This document shows positions 17,781 through 26,214 of a stretch of DNA of 64,000 nucleotides, one piece after another; positions within the stretch are counted from its first letter, which is position 1; each line of letters opens with the position of its first letter. The stretch covers positions 538,673 to 602,672 of the forward strand of contig CBDFMS010000023.1 of the NCBI GenBank assembly GCA_965249735.1, written 5' to 3'. This DNA comes from JANQSS01 sp965249735 (lineage in GTDB: Bacteria; Bacteroidota; Bacteroidia; Chitinophagales; Saprospiraceae). The notes below the pieces were generated by a model. It saw only the letters and a program-made list of their open reading frames with translations. It was not told the DNA's origin and did not search any database. The translations under genes and the position numbers were made by a program.

Positions 17781-18617
17781 TTATAAAAGATAAAATACCA
17801 GGAATACAAATACCCAAACTAAGTCTACAAAGTGCCAATAGAGACCCATCTTTTCAACCATCTCATACCCATTCTTTCGTTTGACATAAAGACCACTCAT
17901 CACATTTATTAAAATAATCAACAGAAAGGCCACGCCCGAAGCTACGTGGAATCCGTGAAATCCTGTAATAAAGAAGAATAAAGCTCCAAAGGCCTTTGGT
18001 CCGAATTCCTGGGTTTTTACTTCACCGCTTTCGGTTTTATATTTTAATGGACTCCAGTCGTCTCCGTGTTTATGAATAAGATACGAGTCTCCTGCTTCGA
18101 AGACATCACCACCTTTTATGTCATGTCCGTCACCTTCAAGATATGTTCCAGATTCAAGATGAGTACCAAAAGGATTTGTAGTAACTGTCATATTCTCTGT
18201 ACCAATAAGCGTTGTCCATTCCCATGCCTGACATCCAAGAAAACCTAGACCACCAACTACTGTCAACGCCATCCATAGAACGACACCATTTTTGTTTTCC
18301 CGTGCTCCTTCACCAACAGCCCTTACCATTGTGTATGAGCTAAAAAGAAGTACAAAGGTCATGATCGTAACAAAGATCAATGGTTTATGATGAATGTCAA
18401 ATGGCAATGAGCTGAACACGAAATCGGGTACGGGCCAGGTAGGCGTACTAAATCGCAAAGACCCATAGGCTATCAAAAGGCCCGCAAAGGTAAATGCATC
18501 TGAAAGCAGGAAGTACCACATCATGATCTTCCCATAACTCGACTTAAAAGGTGAAACGCCACCTTCCCAGCCACTTGTTGTCTCCGTTATTGCTGTATCT
18601 CCAGCCATTGAATTCAA
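17781..18617 (-). CDS. Cytochrome c oxidase subunit III, long paralogue with an inserted loop
   Basis: An integral membrane subunit of the heme-copper oxidase. Typical stretches are KIMMWYFLLSDAFTFAGLL, LGCQAWEWTTLI, GALFFFITGFHGFHVASG (with the family's conserved His residues) and LYWHFVDLVWVFVFLVFYLL. Between EWTTLI and GALFFF about 70 residues intervene, of which roughly 50 are extra compared with ordinary Bacteroidota subunit III. The insert is acidic and Gly-rich (GTYLEGDGHDIKGGDVFEAG). It starts 2 bp after the stop of the short subunit III gene. Start may be Met4. Two III-type genes side by side are usual in Bacteroidota. Confidence 0.92.
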   Translation of the reverse strand: MNSMAGDTAITETTSGWEGGVSPFKSSYGKIMMWYFLLSDAFTFAGLLIAYGSLRFSTPTWPVPDFVFSSLPFDIHHKPLIFVTIMTFVLLFSSYTMVRAVGEGARENKNGVVLWMALTVVGGLGFLGCQAWEWTTLIGTENMTVTTNPFGTHLESGTYLEGDGHDIKGGDVFEAGDSYLIHKHGDDWSPLKYKTESGEVKTQEFGPKAFGALFFFITGFHGFHVASGVAFLLIILINVMSGLYVKRKNGYEMVEKMGLYWHFVDLVWVFVFLVFYLL

Positions 18618-18619
18618 TT

Positions 18620-19192
18620 TTATCTAAAAATCAAAAAAAATAGTATTAAATAAACCCAAAGGATATCCACGTAGTGCCAATATTGAAGCACCATTTTAAA
18701 TCTGTTCTTCCTTTGTGCACTCACAAAATATGGCAATGAATATGCGTGATATGTTGCTATGATTAAAGCTAATACACCTCCGGTTACATGTGCTACATGT
18801 AATCCACTAATGGCATAAATAAATGCTCCAGAAGGATTGCCTGTCAATGGTATCCCAATTTCATACAATTGTTGCCATCCCTCATATTGAGCCACACAAA
18901 ACAATATTCCTAATATCAATGTGATCGTTAACCACAATCGATAGACTTTTTCTTTTCCGGCAAGAAATGATCTATACGAAAGTTCAAGCGCCATGCTCGA
19001 CAACAGGATAACCACCGTGCTAATAAAAAACATATTTGGCAATCTAAACTCCAACCAATTTCCAGCACTGCGCCGAACGATATAAGCACTGGTAAGAGCT
19101 ACAAACATCATTGTAATGCCAGCCAGAGCAATCCACAGACCAAAATTTTTGGCCTGCAAACGTGTGTTATTATTTGTCAGTGCGATATTCAT
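18620..19192 (-). CDS. Cytochrome c oxidase subunit III, short paralogue
   Basis: A 190-residue heme-copper oxidase subunit III-like protein with five predicted helices. Characteristic segments are FGLWIALAGITMMFVALTSAYIVRR, then GAFIYAISGLHVAHVTGGVLAL (equivalent of the FHxxHV motif) and LQYWHYVDILWVYLILFFLIF at the end. It overlaps the heme O synthase gene by 4 bp and abuts the long subunit III gene. Both together may supply the two halves of the subunit III layer, which is inference. Confidence 0.92.
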   Translation of the reverse strand: MNIALTNNNTRLQAKNFGLWIALAGITMMFVALTSAYIVRRSAGNWLEFRLPNMFFISTVVILLSSMALELSYRSFLAGKEKVYRLWLTITLILGILFCVAQYEGWQQLYEIGIPLTGNPSGAFIYAISGLHVAHVTGGVLALIIATYHAYSLPYFVSAQRKNRFKMVLQYWHYVDILWVYLILFFLIFR

Positions 19193-20091
19193 ATAAATAA
19201 GGCATCTAATAAAAATATTAATAAGACGATCGGGAGATATGTAAATGAGGCAAACATCAATTTTCGAGCCATTTCCTTACCTGCCGATTTGTATAAACAA
19301 AATCCTTTGTGGGCATACCACAATGTCACGATTCCTACAAATCCAGCTGCCCACCAACTAAATCCACCATAGATCGATCCAATGATAAGAAGAGGTAAAA
19401 TGAACAATGCCTGAATCATAGAATGTGTTCCAATGCTAGGCACTAGCTTATTACCAGAATTTGGTAACAGCTTAAAGCCAGCACGTGTATAGTCATCATG
19501 GCCCATCCATGCAATGGCCCAAAAGTGAGGTATTTGCCAGAAGAACTGAATACCAAATAATATCAACCCCAATACAGTAACCTGTCCACTTCCGATAATA
19601 GCACCAATTAATACCGGTAATGCTCCGGGTACCGCCCCAACAAAAACCGCAGAAGGCCCAAAACGTTTGAGCGGAGTATAGATAAAAGCATACAAGACCA
19701 AAGATAAAATACCTAGAAAACCAGCCAATGGATCGATAAGTGTTAATATTAAAGTACCGGCCAAAGCAGACAATCCGGCTATTAATACCGCAGCCGATAG
19801 CGTCATGCGGTTTGCTGCAAGCGGTCTATTCTTAGTGCGTTCCATCATAGCATCATAATCGCGTTCCAAAACCTGATTCAAGGCATTCGCAGCACCGGTG
19901 ATCAGAAATCCACCAATGGTCAATAATATAAGTGACGACCACTGAAAAGATCCGGCAGTGATGGCATAAGCCATCACACTACTGAATACAACTGTAAGCG
20001 ATAGCTTTAATTTGAATAACAGATCCAACTCCGACAAGATGTTGGGTTTAGTTGCAACTGCATTAGCAATATTTGTCCTATTTGTTCTCAA
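19189..20091 (-). CDS. ctaB: Protoheme IX farnesyltransferase (heme O synthase)
   Basis: Inner-membrane prenyltransferase that converts heme B to heme O for the oxidase encoded next to it. The 300-residue protein has about nine helices. The first Asp-rich prenyl-diphosphate motif is NALNQVLERDYDAMMERT with NRPLA after it, and the second is GHDDYTRAGFKLLP. These match the CtaB/CyoE family exactly. It lies 18 bp after the subunit I gene. No ctaA (heme A synthase) is visible in this window. Confidence 0.95.
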   Translation of the reverse strand: MRTNRTNIANAVATKPNILSELDLLFKLKLSLTVVFSSVMAYAITAGSFQWSSLILLTIGGFLITGAANALNQVLERDYDAMMERTKNRPLAANRMTLSAAVLIAGLSALAGTLILTLIDPLAGFLGILSLVLYAFIYTPLKRFGPSAVFVGAVPGALPVLIGAIIGSGQVTVLGLILFGIQFFWQIPHFWAIAWMGHDDYTRAGFKLLPNSGNKLVPSIGTHSMIQALFILPLLIIGSIYGGFSWWAAGFVGIVTLWYAHKGFCLYKSAGKEMARKLMFASFTYLPIVLLIFLLDALFI

Positions 20092-20109
20092 AATACCAGG
20101 TCTTGCTTA

Positions 20110-21966
20110 TTAGTGATGATCAAATTCTTCTTCCCAATCTCCCACTGGCTCAATTTGTGAAATAAAATCACGTTCCCCTTTTCCGTAATCATATGACCAG
20201 CGATGTACGGCGGGCAATTTACCAGGCCAGTTTCCATGACCAGGACGGATTGGAGTAGTCCATTCCAATGTATTGGCACCCCAAGGATTTTTCACGCGCT
20301 GCTTCCTTCCTTTCCAAATACTATAGAAGAAATTGGTGACAAATACAATCTGAGCTACAAATACAATGATGGCTGCAACCGTAATAAAAACATTCATTTC
20401 AGCAAACTGTGAAAATGTGTCAAAATTTGAGAAACTATAATATCTTCTTGGAACGCCTGCAATACCCATGTAATGCATTGGCCAAAATATGGCGTAGGCC
20501 CCTATAATTGTTATCCAGAAATGGATTTTTCCAAGTGTCTCGTTCATAAACCGACCATATAGCTTTGGAAACCACTGATAGACTCCCGCGAACATTCCGA
20601 AAAATGCCGCTATCCCCATCACAATATGGAAATGTGCAACAACAAAATAGGTATCATGCAACTGAATATCAATTGCCGAATTTCCGAGAAATATTCCGGT
20701 TAGACCTCCGGAAATAAATAATGAAACAAATCCAATGGCAAATAATGATGCGGAGTTGAATCTGATATTTCCTTTATATAATGTAGCAATCCAGTTAAAG
20801 ACTTTTACCGCCGAGGGTACTGCAATAACAAGCGTAAATAATGTAAAGATCATGCTCATGAATGGATTGATCCCTGACATAAACATGTGATGCGCCCATA
20901 CAATAAAAGATAAAAAGGCTATCGCCAAAATGGAAAATACCATGGCTCGATAGCCAAATATTGGTTTCCTTGAATGGACGGATAATACCTCCGAGACGAT
21001 TCCCATGGCAGGAAGAATAATTATATATACCTCCGGATGGCCCAAAAACCAAAATAAATGCTGATATAATATTGGGCTACCCCCGACATGATCAAGTGCC
21101 TGCCCTCCTATGAATATTTCACTTAGATAAAAACTCGTTCCTAAAGTCCGGTCTAATATGAGCAATAAAAATCCCGAGACCACAACTGGAAATGACAATA
21201 CACCGATGATTGCGGTGATCAAAAATGCCCAAATGGTCAGTGGCAATCTCCACATTGTCATACCTTTTGTTCTTAGATTAAGTACTGTTGTGATGTAGTT
21301 GATTCCACCCAACAAGACAGAAACGACAAAAAATACCAAACTCATCAACCATAAGTCCATACCAACGCCTGAACCGGACGAAGCCTCACGCAAAGCGCTA
21401 AGAGGAGGATATGCAACCCATCCACCCGAAAATGGTCCTGTGCTTACAAATAGTGAAAGGAATAAGACGAATCCAGCCAAAAAGAAAAACCAATAAGAAA
21501 GCATGTTTAAAAATGGAGAAGCCATATCCCGTGTACCCACCTGAAGGGGTATCAGCAAATTACTAAAGGTTCCACTCAATCCGGCGGTCAATACAAAGAA
21601 CACAATGATGGTACCGTGAATGGTAACAAGTGCATAATAGAACTCTTGAGATAATGTTCCGATACCCACATCATTTATTTCAATCCACTTACCAAGCAAG
21701 GGTTGTATCCAGGCCATATCACTTTCCGGAAATCCGAGTTGGAGTCTGAAAATGATCGACATAGCGCCTCCGATAAATGCCCAGAACATACCCGTAATCA
21801 AGAACTGCTTGGAAATTATTTTGTGATCCATACTGAAGACATAGGTCATCAGAAAGTTGGATTGATACTTATCCCCATCATGATGATCATGAAAATGGTC
21901 GTCCACTCCGTATTGGTCAATTAAAACCTCAGTAGCGTCTTTTATTTGTGTTTGAGTATCTGCCAT
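20110..21966 (-). CDS. ctaD: Cytochrome c oxidase subunit I
   Basis: The catalytic subunit, holding the low-spin heme and the heme-copper O2-reduction site, and pumping protons. The 618-residue protein has the twelve-helix core with all metal ligands: HGTIIVFFVLTAG (low-spin heme His), GHPEVYIIILP (CuB His and cross-linked Tyr in the A-type pattern), WAHHMFMSG (CuB His pair) and HDTYFVVAHFHIVMG (heme ligands). This is an A-type oxidase. Both ends are His-rich (VDDHFHDHHDGD near the start, EEFDHH at the end). It follows the subunit II gene by 9 bp. Confidence 0.97.
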   Translation of the reverse strand: MADTQTQIKDATEVLIDQYGVDDHFHDHHDGDKYQSNFLMTYVFSMDHKIISKQFLITGMFWAFIGGAMSIIFRLQLGFPESDMAWIQPLLGKWIEINDVGIGTLSQEFYYALVTIHGTIIVFFVLTAGLSGTFSNLLIPLQVGTRDMASPFLNMLSYWFFFLAGFVLFLSLFVSTGPFSGGWVAYPPLSALREASSGSGVGMDLWLMSLVFFVVSVLLGGINYITTVLNLRTKGMTMWRLPLTIWAFLITAIIGVLSFPVVVSGFLLLILDRTLGTSFYLSEIFIGGQALDHVGGSPILYQHLFWFLGHPEVYIIILPAMGIVSEVLSVHSRKPIFGYRAMVFSILAIAFLSFIVWAHHMFMSGINPFMSMIFTLFTLVIAVPSAVKVFNWIATLYKGNIRFNSASLFAIGFVSLFISGGLTGIFLGNSAIDIQLHDTYFVVAHFHIVMGIAAFFGMFAGVYQWFPKLYGRFMNETLGKIHFWITIIGAYAIFWPMHYMGIAGVPRRYYSFSNFDTFSQFAEMNVFITVAAIIVFVAQIVFVTNFFYSIWKGRKQRVKNPWGANTLEWTTPIRPGHGNWPGKLPAVHRWSYDYGKGERDFISQIEPVGDWEEEFDHH

Positions 21967-21975
21967 AATTAAATA

Positions 21976-23472
21976 TTATTTAGAAACGATGCGCATTTCG
22001 GTTCTTCGATTTTGTTGTCTGCCTTCTTCAGTATTATTATCTACAATTGGCTGATTTTGACCATAACCTCTTGAGGTCATTCGATCTCCATTCAAACCTT
22101 TTGAAATCAAATAAGCACGAGCAGCTTCCGCTCGCTGTTGAGACAAAGTCTGATTTCCTTCAGCATTTCCGGTATTATCCGTATGTCCCGCCAATTCAAT
22201 GTTCATGGTCGGGTATTTATTCAATGCCGTTATGATATTCTGTAATTCGTACTTAGAATTTTCTGTGAGATTAGCCGAGCCTGTTTCATAAAACAAATGG
22301 CGTAAAACAAGAATATCATCTGAAATATCCTTCGAAGACATAGCAGCCTCAACTTCATTTCCAAACTCTACGGACCGCACTCCAATATCGATATTCAATA
22401 GCTCACCAATATTTGGATCTTCATCTGTATTTCTTATTGTTGTGAAGTAATAGGACCTTTGTTTCCCTATCCACTCGTCATACTCCTCCTGGCTAACGAT
22501 TTTAACCAGATACCGCATACTAAAATGTCCTTTACCACATAATTCGGCACATGCCAACTCATAGTTGAATGTTTCCCACATGGCCGGACCATCCCGTTCT
22601 TCAGGGTCAGATGGTCTTTGATATTCCGGATAATTTTTCAATCGCTGACGATATTCTTCCGTGGTAGTTGTAGGAGTGAATACATAATAGGTCGGCATTC
22701 CTGGAACAGCATCCATTTTTACTCTGAAATGCGGCAAGTCAAAATTGTGAATCACATCTCGTGAGGTGATTTTAACGCGTACTTTTTTATTTACCGGTAA
22801 TACGATTTCTGTGGGAAGAATATCATCGTGATTTGCTGCATCTGTCCATACTTGTCCCAATGGATTAATTCCGTTGATTATTTTATAATTCCGTTCACCT
22901 AGTTTGCCATCTGCTCCAGGATATCGCATGATCCATGCAAATTGCATCCCCGTTGCCTCTATTTCCATAAATTCCTCATCGGCTCCAACATCAGCCATCA
23001 CTTCATTCCAAACATTTAAGCCAAATGCCACGAGAATTGTCATGGCAACAGCCGGAATAGCTGTCCAAATTACCTCCAACCGATTGTCATGAGGCATATA
23101 CAAGGCCTTCAGACCAGGTCTCCCTCTGTATTTATAAGCATACCAAAACAAGTATATATGCGTCAGCACAAAGACAATACCAGTGATGACCAAAGTGATA
23201 TTAAACAGTTGGTCCTGGCCCACTCCATTTTCTGAAGCAGATATATGCGGGCCATAGCCTAGCATATAATTTTTGTAATAATATGCGGACCAGACGGATA
23301 GAATTAAAAATGCCGCTACGAATACGACACCGATCCTCGAATTCCAATAATTACTTGTGTATTGGACGTCAGCTTCTCCTCTGATCTCACCAGCCAATTC
23401 GGTGATCTTGCCAATCTGTACGATGACAATGACCAAAAGAGTTACACAAAGTATTCCAATCAAAATAGTCAT
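21976..23472 (-). CDS. ctaC: Cytochrome c oxidase subunit II fused to an OmpA-type peptidoglycan-binding domain
   Basis: The subunit II core has two helices (about residues 90-115 and 132-155) and a cupredoxin CuA domain with His242, Cys308, Glu310, Cys312, His316 and Met319 (CAELCGKGHFSM), a complete CuA site. Two unusual additions surround it. At the front are two extra hydrophobic segments (residues 1-20 and 46-66). At the back, after an about 60-residue linker, residues 390-498 form an OmpA-like domain. That domain has LFYETGSANLTENSKYEL, GHTDNTG (Asp432) and LSQQRAEAARAYL (Arg447), the residues that bind diaminopimelate in this family, and ends NRRTEMRIVSK. There is no cytochrome c (CxxCH) tail. 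The domain lies on the same periplasmic side as CuA, so it could tether the oxidase to the cell wall. The gene follows actF by 31 bp. Confidence 0.95.
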   Translation of the reverse strand: MTILIGILCVTLLVIVIVQIGKITELAGEIRGEADVQYTSNYWNSRIGVVFVAAFLILSVWSAYYYKNYMLGYGPHISASENGVGQDQLFNITLVITGIVFVLTHIYLFWYAYKYRGRPGLKALYMPHDNRLEVIWTAIPAVAMTILVAFGLNVWNEVMADVGADEEFMEIEATGMQFAWIMRYPGADGKLGERNYKIINGINPLGQVWTDAANHDDILPTEIVLPVNKKVRVKITSRDVIHNFDLPHFRVKMDAVPGMPTYYVFTPTTTTEEYRQRLKNYPEYQRPSDPEERDGPAMWETFNYELACAELCGKGHFSMRYLVKIVSQEEYDEWIGKQRSYYFTTIRNTDEDPNIGELLNIDIGVRSVEFGNEVEAAMSSKDISDDILVLRHLFYETGSANLTENSKYELQNIITALNKYPTMNIELAGHTDNTGNAEGNQTLSQQRAEAARAYLISKGLNGDRMTSRGYGQNQPIVDNNTEEGRQQNRRTEMRIVSK

Positions 23473-23503
23473 AATCTATTTGTAGTTTTTATTGTCAATT
23501 AAA

Positions 23504-24784
23504 TTATACATGATGGTGAAGACTTTCTTCGTAATAAGGATCTTTTTGCGGTTCTAAATTCGCTTTGCGCATCGCATGATAAGAGAAAAGTAAAAAGGCT
23601 CCGAGGAATCCAATAAATGTTCCCAACTCCAAAAATCCCGGTGCTCCAAAACCAGCGACGAATGAACTTGCATGTTCTACTACACCATGTGCAGCCTCGG
23701 CGCCATGGCTTTCAGCACCATGTCCGTGTCCTGCTAACTCATGTGTCGTATGCAAAATACCTGGCTTGAGCATTAAAAAATAATCCAGCCAATGGCCAAA
23801 TACCATCATGATTGAAACGAAAATCATCGTTCCATACTTGCGTTTTGTATCGTTACGTAATAACACTAAAAACGGAAGTGCAAAATTAATAAGCAGGTTT
23901 CCAAAAAATAATACCGGATAATTATCTAATCTTTCTTTGAAATAAATCGTTTCTTCCCCAATGTTTGCATACCAGATCAACATATACTGGCTAAACCACA
24001 TGTAGGCCCAGAAAATCGTAAATGCAAACATGTATTTTCCGAGATCATGTAAATGTTCATCCGATACTTCTTTGTAATAGCCTTTTGATTTTAAATAGAT
24101 GAGGGTTAGAATTGTCAACGCCAGCATGGCAACAAGACAACTAACACAGCTATACCAGGCAAAAAGTGTACTATACCAGTGGGCATCAACTGACATGACC
24201 CATAACCATATCGCTGCTGCACTTGAGAATCCACCAAAAATCAATAGGAAGGCAGCATATATCCGCATTCGCTTATGATATTTATAATCCATGGTTCCAT
24301 GCATATCCTCTTCCATTGACAAACTACGTAGACGACGAGCAATGAAATACCAAATGCCCCCAAATAATAATGTTGCCACCATGTACCAACGATAATTTAA
24401 AAATGAAGCTTTCCCTAGTAATATTTTATCTCCAGCCACGGAATCCGCATCTGCCCAGTGATACAAGTGACTTAACCCACTCATCCCGCTGACTGCCAAG
24501 AGTACCATAAGAAGTAATCCCGGTAGAAGGAATAAAGAGTATGCCTCCCATACGCGCTTAAATTGTGTATACCATCCCGATAGGGCAACAATATTTGCAC
24601 AATAAAAGAATAAGGCCATAAAGGCTATGACTGTGAAGTAAACTGAATTATGCAGGATGTTACTCCAAAACCGCTCGTGTAATTCACCGTCATTAAAATA
24701 GGTGAGTGCCAATGACAATATCCCAACTCCTATCATTGATAATAAGAGTGTATTGAGTTTGGCTGGTATGTCGAATTGTTTCAT
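23504..24784 (-). CDS. actF: Alternative complex III subunit ActF (integral quinol-site subunit)
   Basis: A 426-residue membrane protein with about ten helices. It matches the shortened NrfD/PsrC-like subunit ActF of alternative complex III, annotated elsewhere as quinol:cytochrome c oxidoreductase quinone-binding subunit 2. Segments such as WSNILHNSVYFTVIAFMALFF, FLNYRWYMVATLLFGGIWYF and the late helix with GHWLDYFLMLKPG are typical. A His-rich loop (GHGHGAESHGAEAAHG) and a terminal HHHV are notable. Position after ActE and before oxidase subunit II confirms the assignment. Confidence 0.92.
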   Translation of the reverse strand: MKQFDIPAKLNTLLLSMIGVGILSLALTYFNDGELHERFWSNILHNSVYFTVIAFMALFFYCANIVALSGWYTQFKRVWEAYSLFLLPGLLLMVLLAVSGMSGLSHLYHWADADSVAGDKILLGKASFLNYRWYMVATLLFGGIWYFIARRLRSLSMEEDMHGTMDYKYHKRMRIYAAFLLIFGGFSSAAAIWLWVMSVDAHWYSTLFAWYSCVSCLVAMLALTILTLIYLKSKGYYKEVSDEHLHDLGKYMFAFTIFWAYMWFSQYMLIWYANIGEETIYFKERLDNYPVLFFGNLLINFALPFLVLLRNDTKRKYGTMIFVSIMMVFGHWLDYFLMLKPGILHTTHELAGHGHGAESHGAEAAHGVVEHASSFVAGFGAPGFLELGTFIGFLGAFLLFSYHAMRKANLEPQKDPYYEESLHHHV

Positions 24785-24812
24785 GTTATTCTTTAAAGAA
24801 TTTCATTAATCA

Positions 24813-25685
24813 TTAATGGTGTCCGTGTTCGTCTGAGTCATTGTGATCAGCTTCTTCGCCATGGGGCCCATGTTCATCGGTATCAACTTCCCCGATATGA
24901 TCCTCATCCGAAACATCATAAGCAGCTTTCCAGGCTTCATATGGCAATGCATCCTTGTTTAGCGTGTTTTCCTCTTCATTGTATGTGAGGTTCTTGTTTT
25001 TTGCTTGCAACCCTCTGATGTAATGTATCACTTGCCAACGTTCCTCGTATGATAATTTATCAGCGTATCCTCCCATTACATTTTTACCATACATAATGGC
25101 GTGATACAGTCTGCCATTTGTAGCATAGGTGAACGTGTCATTCGTAAGGATGGCTGGTTGCGCGGGATAGACAGCATATGGATTTTCCTCAGATATCAGG
25201 TATCCATCTCCATCTCCTTTATTCCCATGGCAAATTCCACAGCTTACCTCATATAGCTCCTTAGCCCTCGACATCCCTTCTTCAGTAATTGGATAGGGGT
25301 TGGTGATTATATCGCGTGAAGCACGTAATCGATCAGGCTCCGTATCACTATAAGGGTATGGAACAGAGCCATTCATTTCATATCCCTGCATAGCTGCGGC
25401 CCGCACGTGATCAGCTGCTCCAATTCCTGCATATCCCCGAGCAATGGTATTCGAAACAGGTGTCCGTGGCTGAGCGAAGGAATAGTATTCTTCCTCTCCA
25501 CCCCAGGTATTGTAATAATAATAATCATACAAGTTTGCTTCGTACGCAATAGAATGTCCCATATCTGGCATGAATTCTGTGCCGGGATAATTTCCTTCAG
25601 GAGTCCCGCAACTGTATATAATTAATATAAAGAGTACAGGAAAAATATATTTATTGAAAAGTTGCATTAGTTCTACTTTGTTCAA
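24813..25685 (-). CDS. actE: Alternative complex III subunit ActE, monoheme cytochrome c lipoprotein
   Basis: A periplasmic c-type cytochrome of the quinol:cytochrome c oxidoreductase. The N-terminus is a lipoprotein signal (FPVLFILIIYSC, lipid-bearing Cys). One heme site, SCGICHGNKGDGDG, occurs near residue 150, with the distal Met expected in MYGKNVMGGYADKLS. The protein ends in a very His- and Asp-rich tail (DEHGPHGEEADHND and EHGHH). It overlaps actD by 4 bp. It would receive electrons from ActA/ActB and pass them toward CuA of subunit II. Confidence 0.92.
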   Translation of the reverse strand: MNKVELMQLFNKYIFPVLFILIIYSCGTPEGNYPGTEFMPDMGHSIAYEANLYDYYYYNTWGGEEEYYSFAQPRTPVSNTIARGYAGIGAADHVRAAAMQGYEMNGSVPYPYSDTEPDRLRASRDIITNPYPITEEGMSRAKELYEVSCGICHGNKGDGDGYLISEENPYAVYPAQPAILTNDTFTYATNGRLYHAIMYGKNVMGGYADKLSYEERWQVIHYIRGLQAKNKNLTYNEEENTLNKDALPYEAWKAAYDVSDEDHIGEVDTDEHGPHGEEADHNDSDEHGHH

Positions 25686-26203
25686 ATTATTTTTTGATTG
25701 ACTTCACTCGCACCTGTAGAGGAAAAGAAATCTCTTACCTCAGAAATATTAGCATGGCCTGCATCAAAAGCAATACAAAATTTGTCATCCGTAATACGCT
25801 TGTCTAAAATGGGATTATCAACACCAGGGCCCATGCCACAAATCGTAAAAAATGTCACTACCATTCCTACACTGGAAAATAATACAGTTAACTCAAAAGT
25901 TATCGGAATGAACGACGGTATAGGCCAGTATGGTTTACCACCATAAATCACCTGCCAATCAAAGCCCATCATCCAGGTCATCAATAAAAATCCAAATAGA
26001 CATCCGATTAAACCAAAAAAGAATCCTGCAATATGCAATCGCGATTCACTCAAATCCAACAAGGGATCTAAACCATGCACAGCGAAGGGTGAAAGCACAT
26101 CCATAATATCCAGTTGCTGATTATTGGCCTCGCGTACAGCCCGGAGTAATTCCGTTTCGTCATTATAAAGGCCGTATATAATATTTTTTCCTTTTATACT
26201 CAT
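25682..26203 (-). CDS. actD: Alternative complex III subunit ActD (DUF3341)
   Basis: A 173-residue protein with an N-terminal soluble domain (IYGLYNDETELLRAVREA), two transmembrane helices (LHIAGFFFGLIGCLFGFLLMT and ITFELTVLFSSVGMVVTFF) and a short C-terminal domain. This is the DUF3341 pattern that defines ActD. It holds the membrane edge of the complex. It starts 11 bp after actC and overlaps actE by 4 bp. Confidence 0.93.
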   Translation of the reverse strand: MSIKGKNIIYGLYNDETELLRAVREANNQQLDIMDVLSPFAVHGLDPLLDLSESRLHIAGFFFGLIGCLFGFLLMTWMMGFDWQVIYGGKPYWPIPSFIPITFELTVLFSSVGMVVTFFTICGMGPGVDNPILDKRITDDKFCIAFDAGHANISEVRDFFSSTGASEVNQKII

Positions 26204-26214
26204 TTCACATTCTT

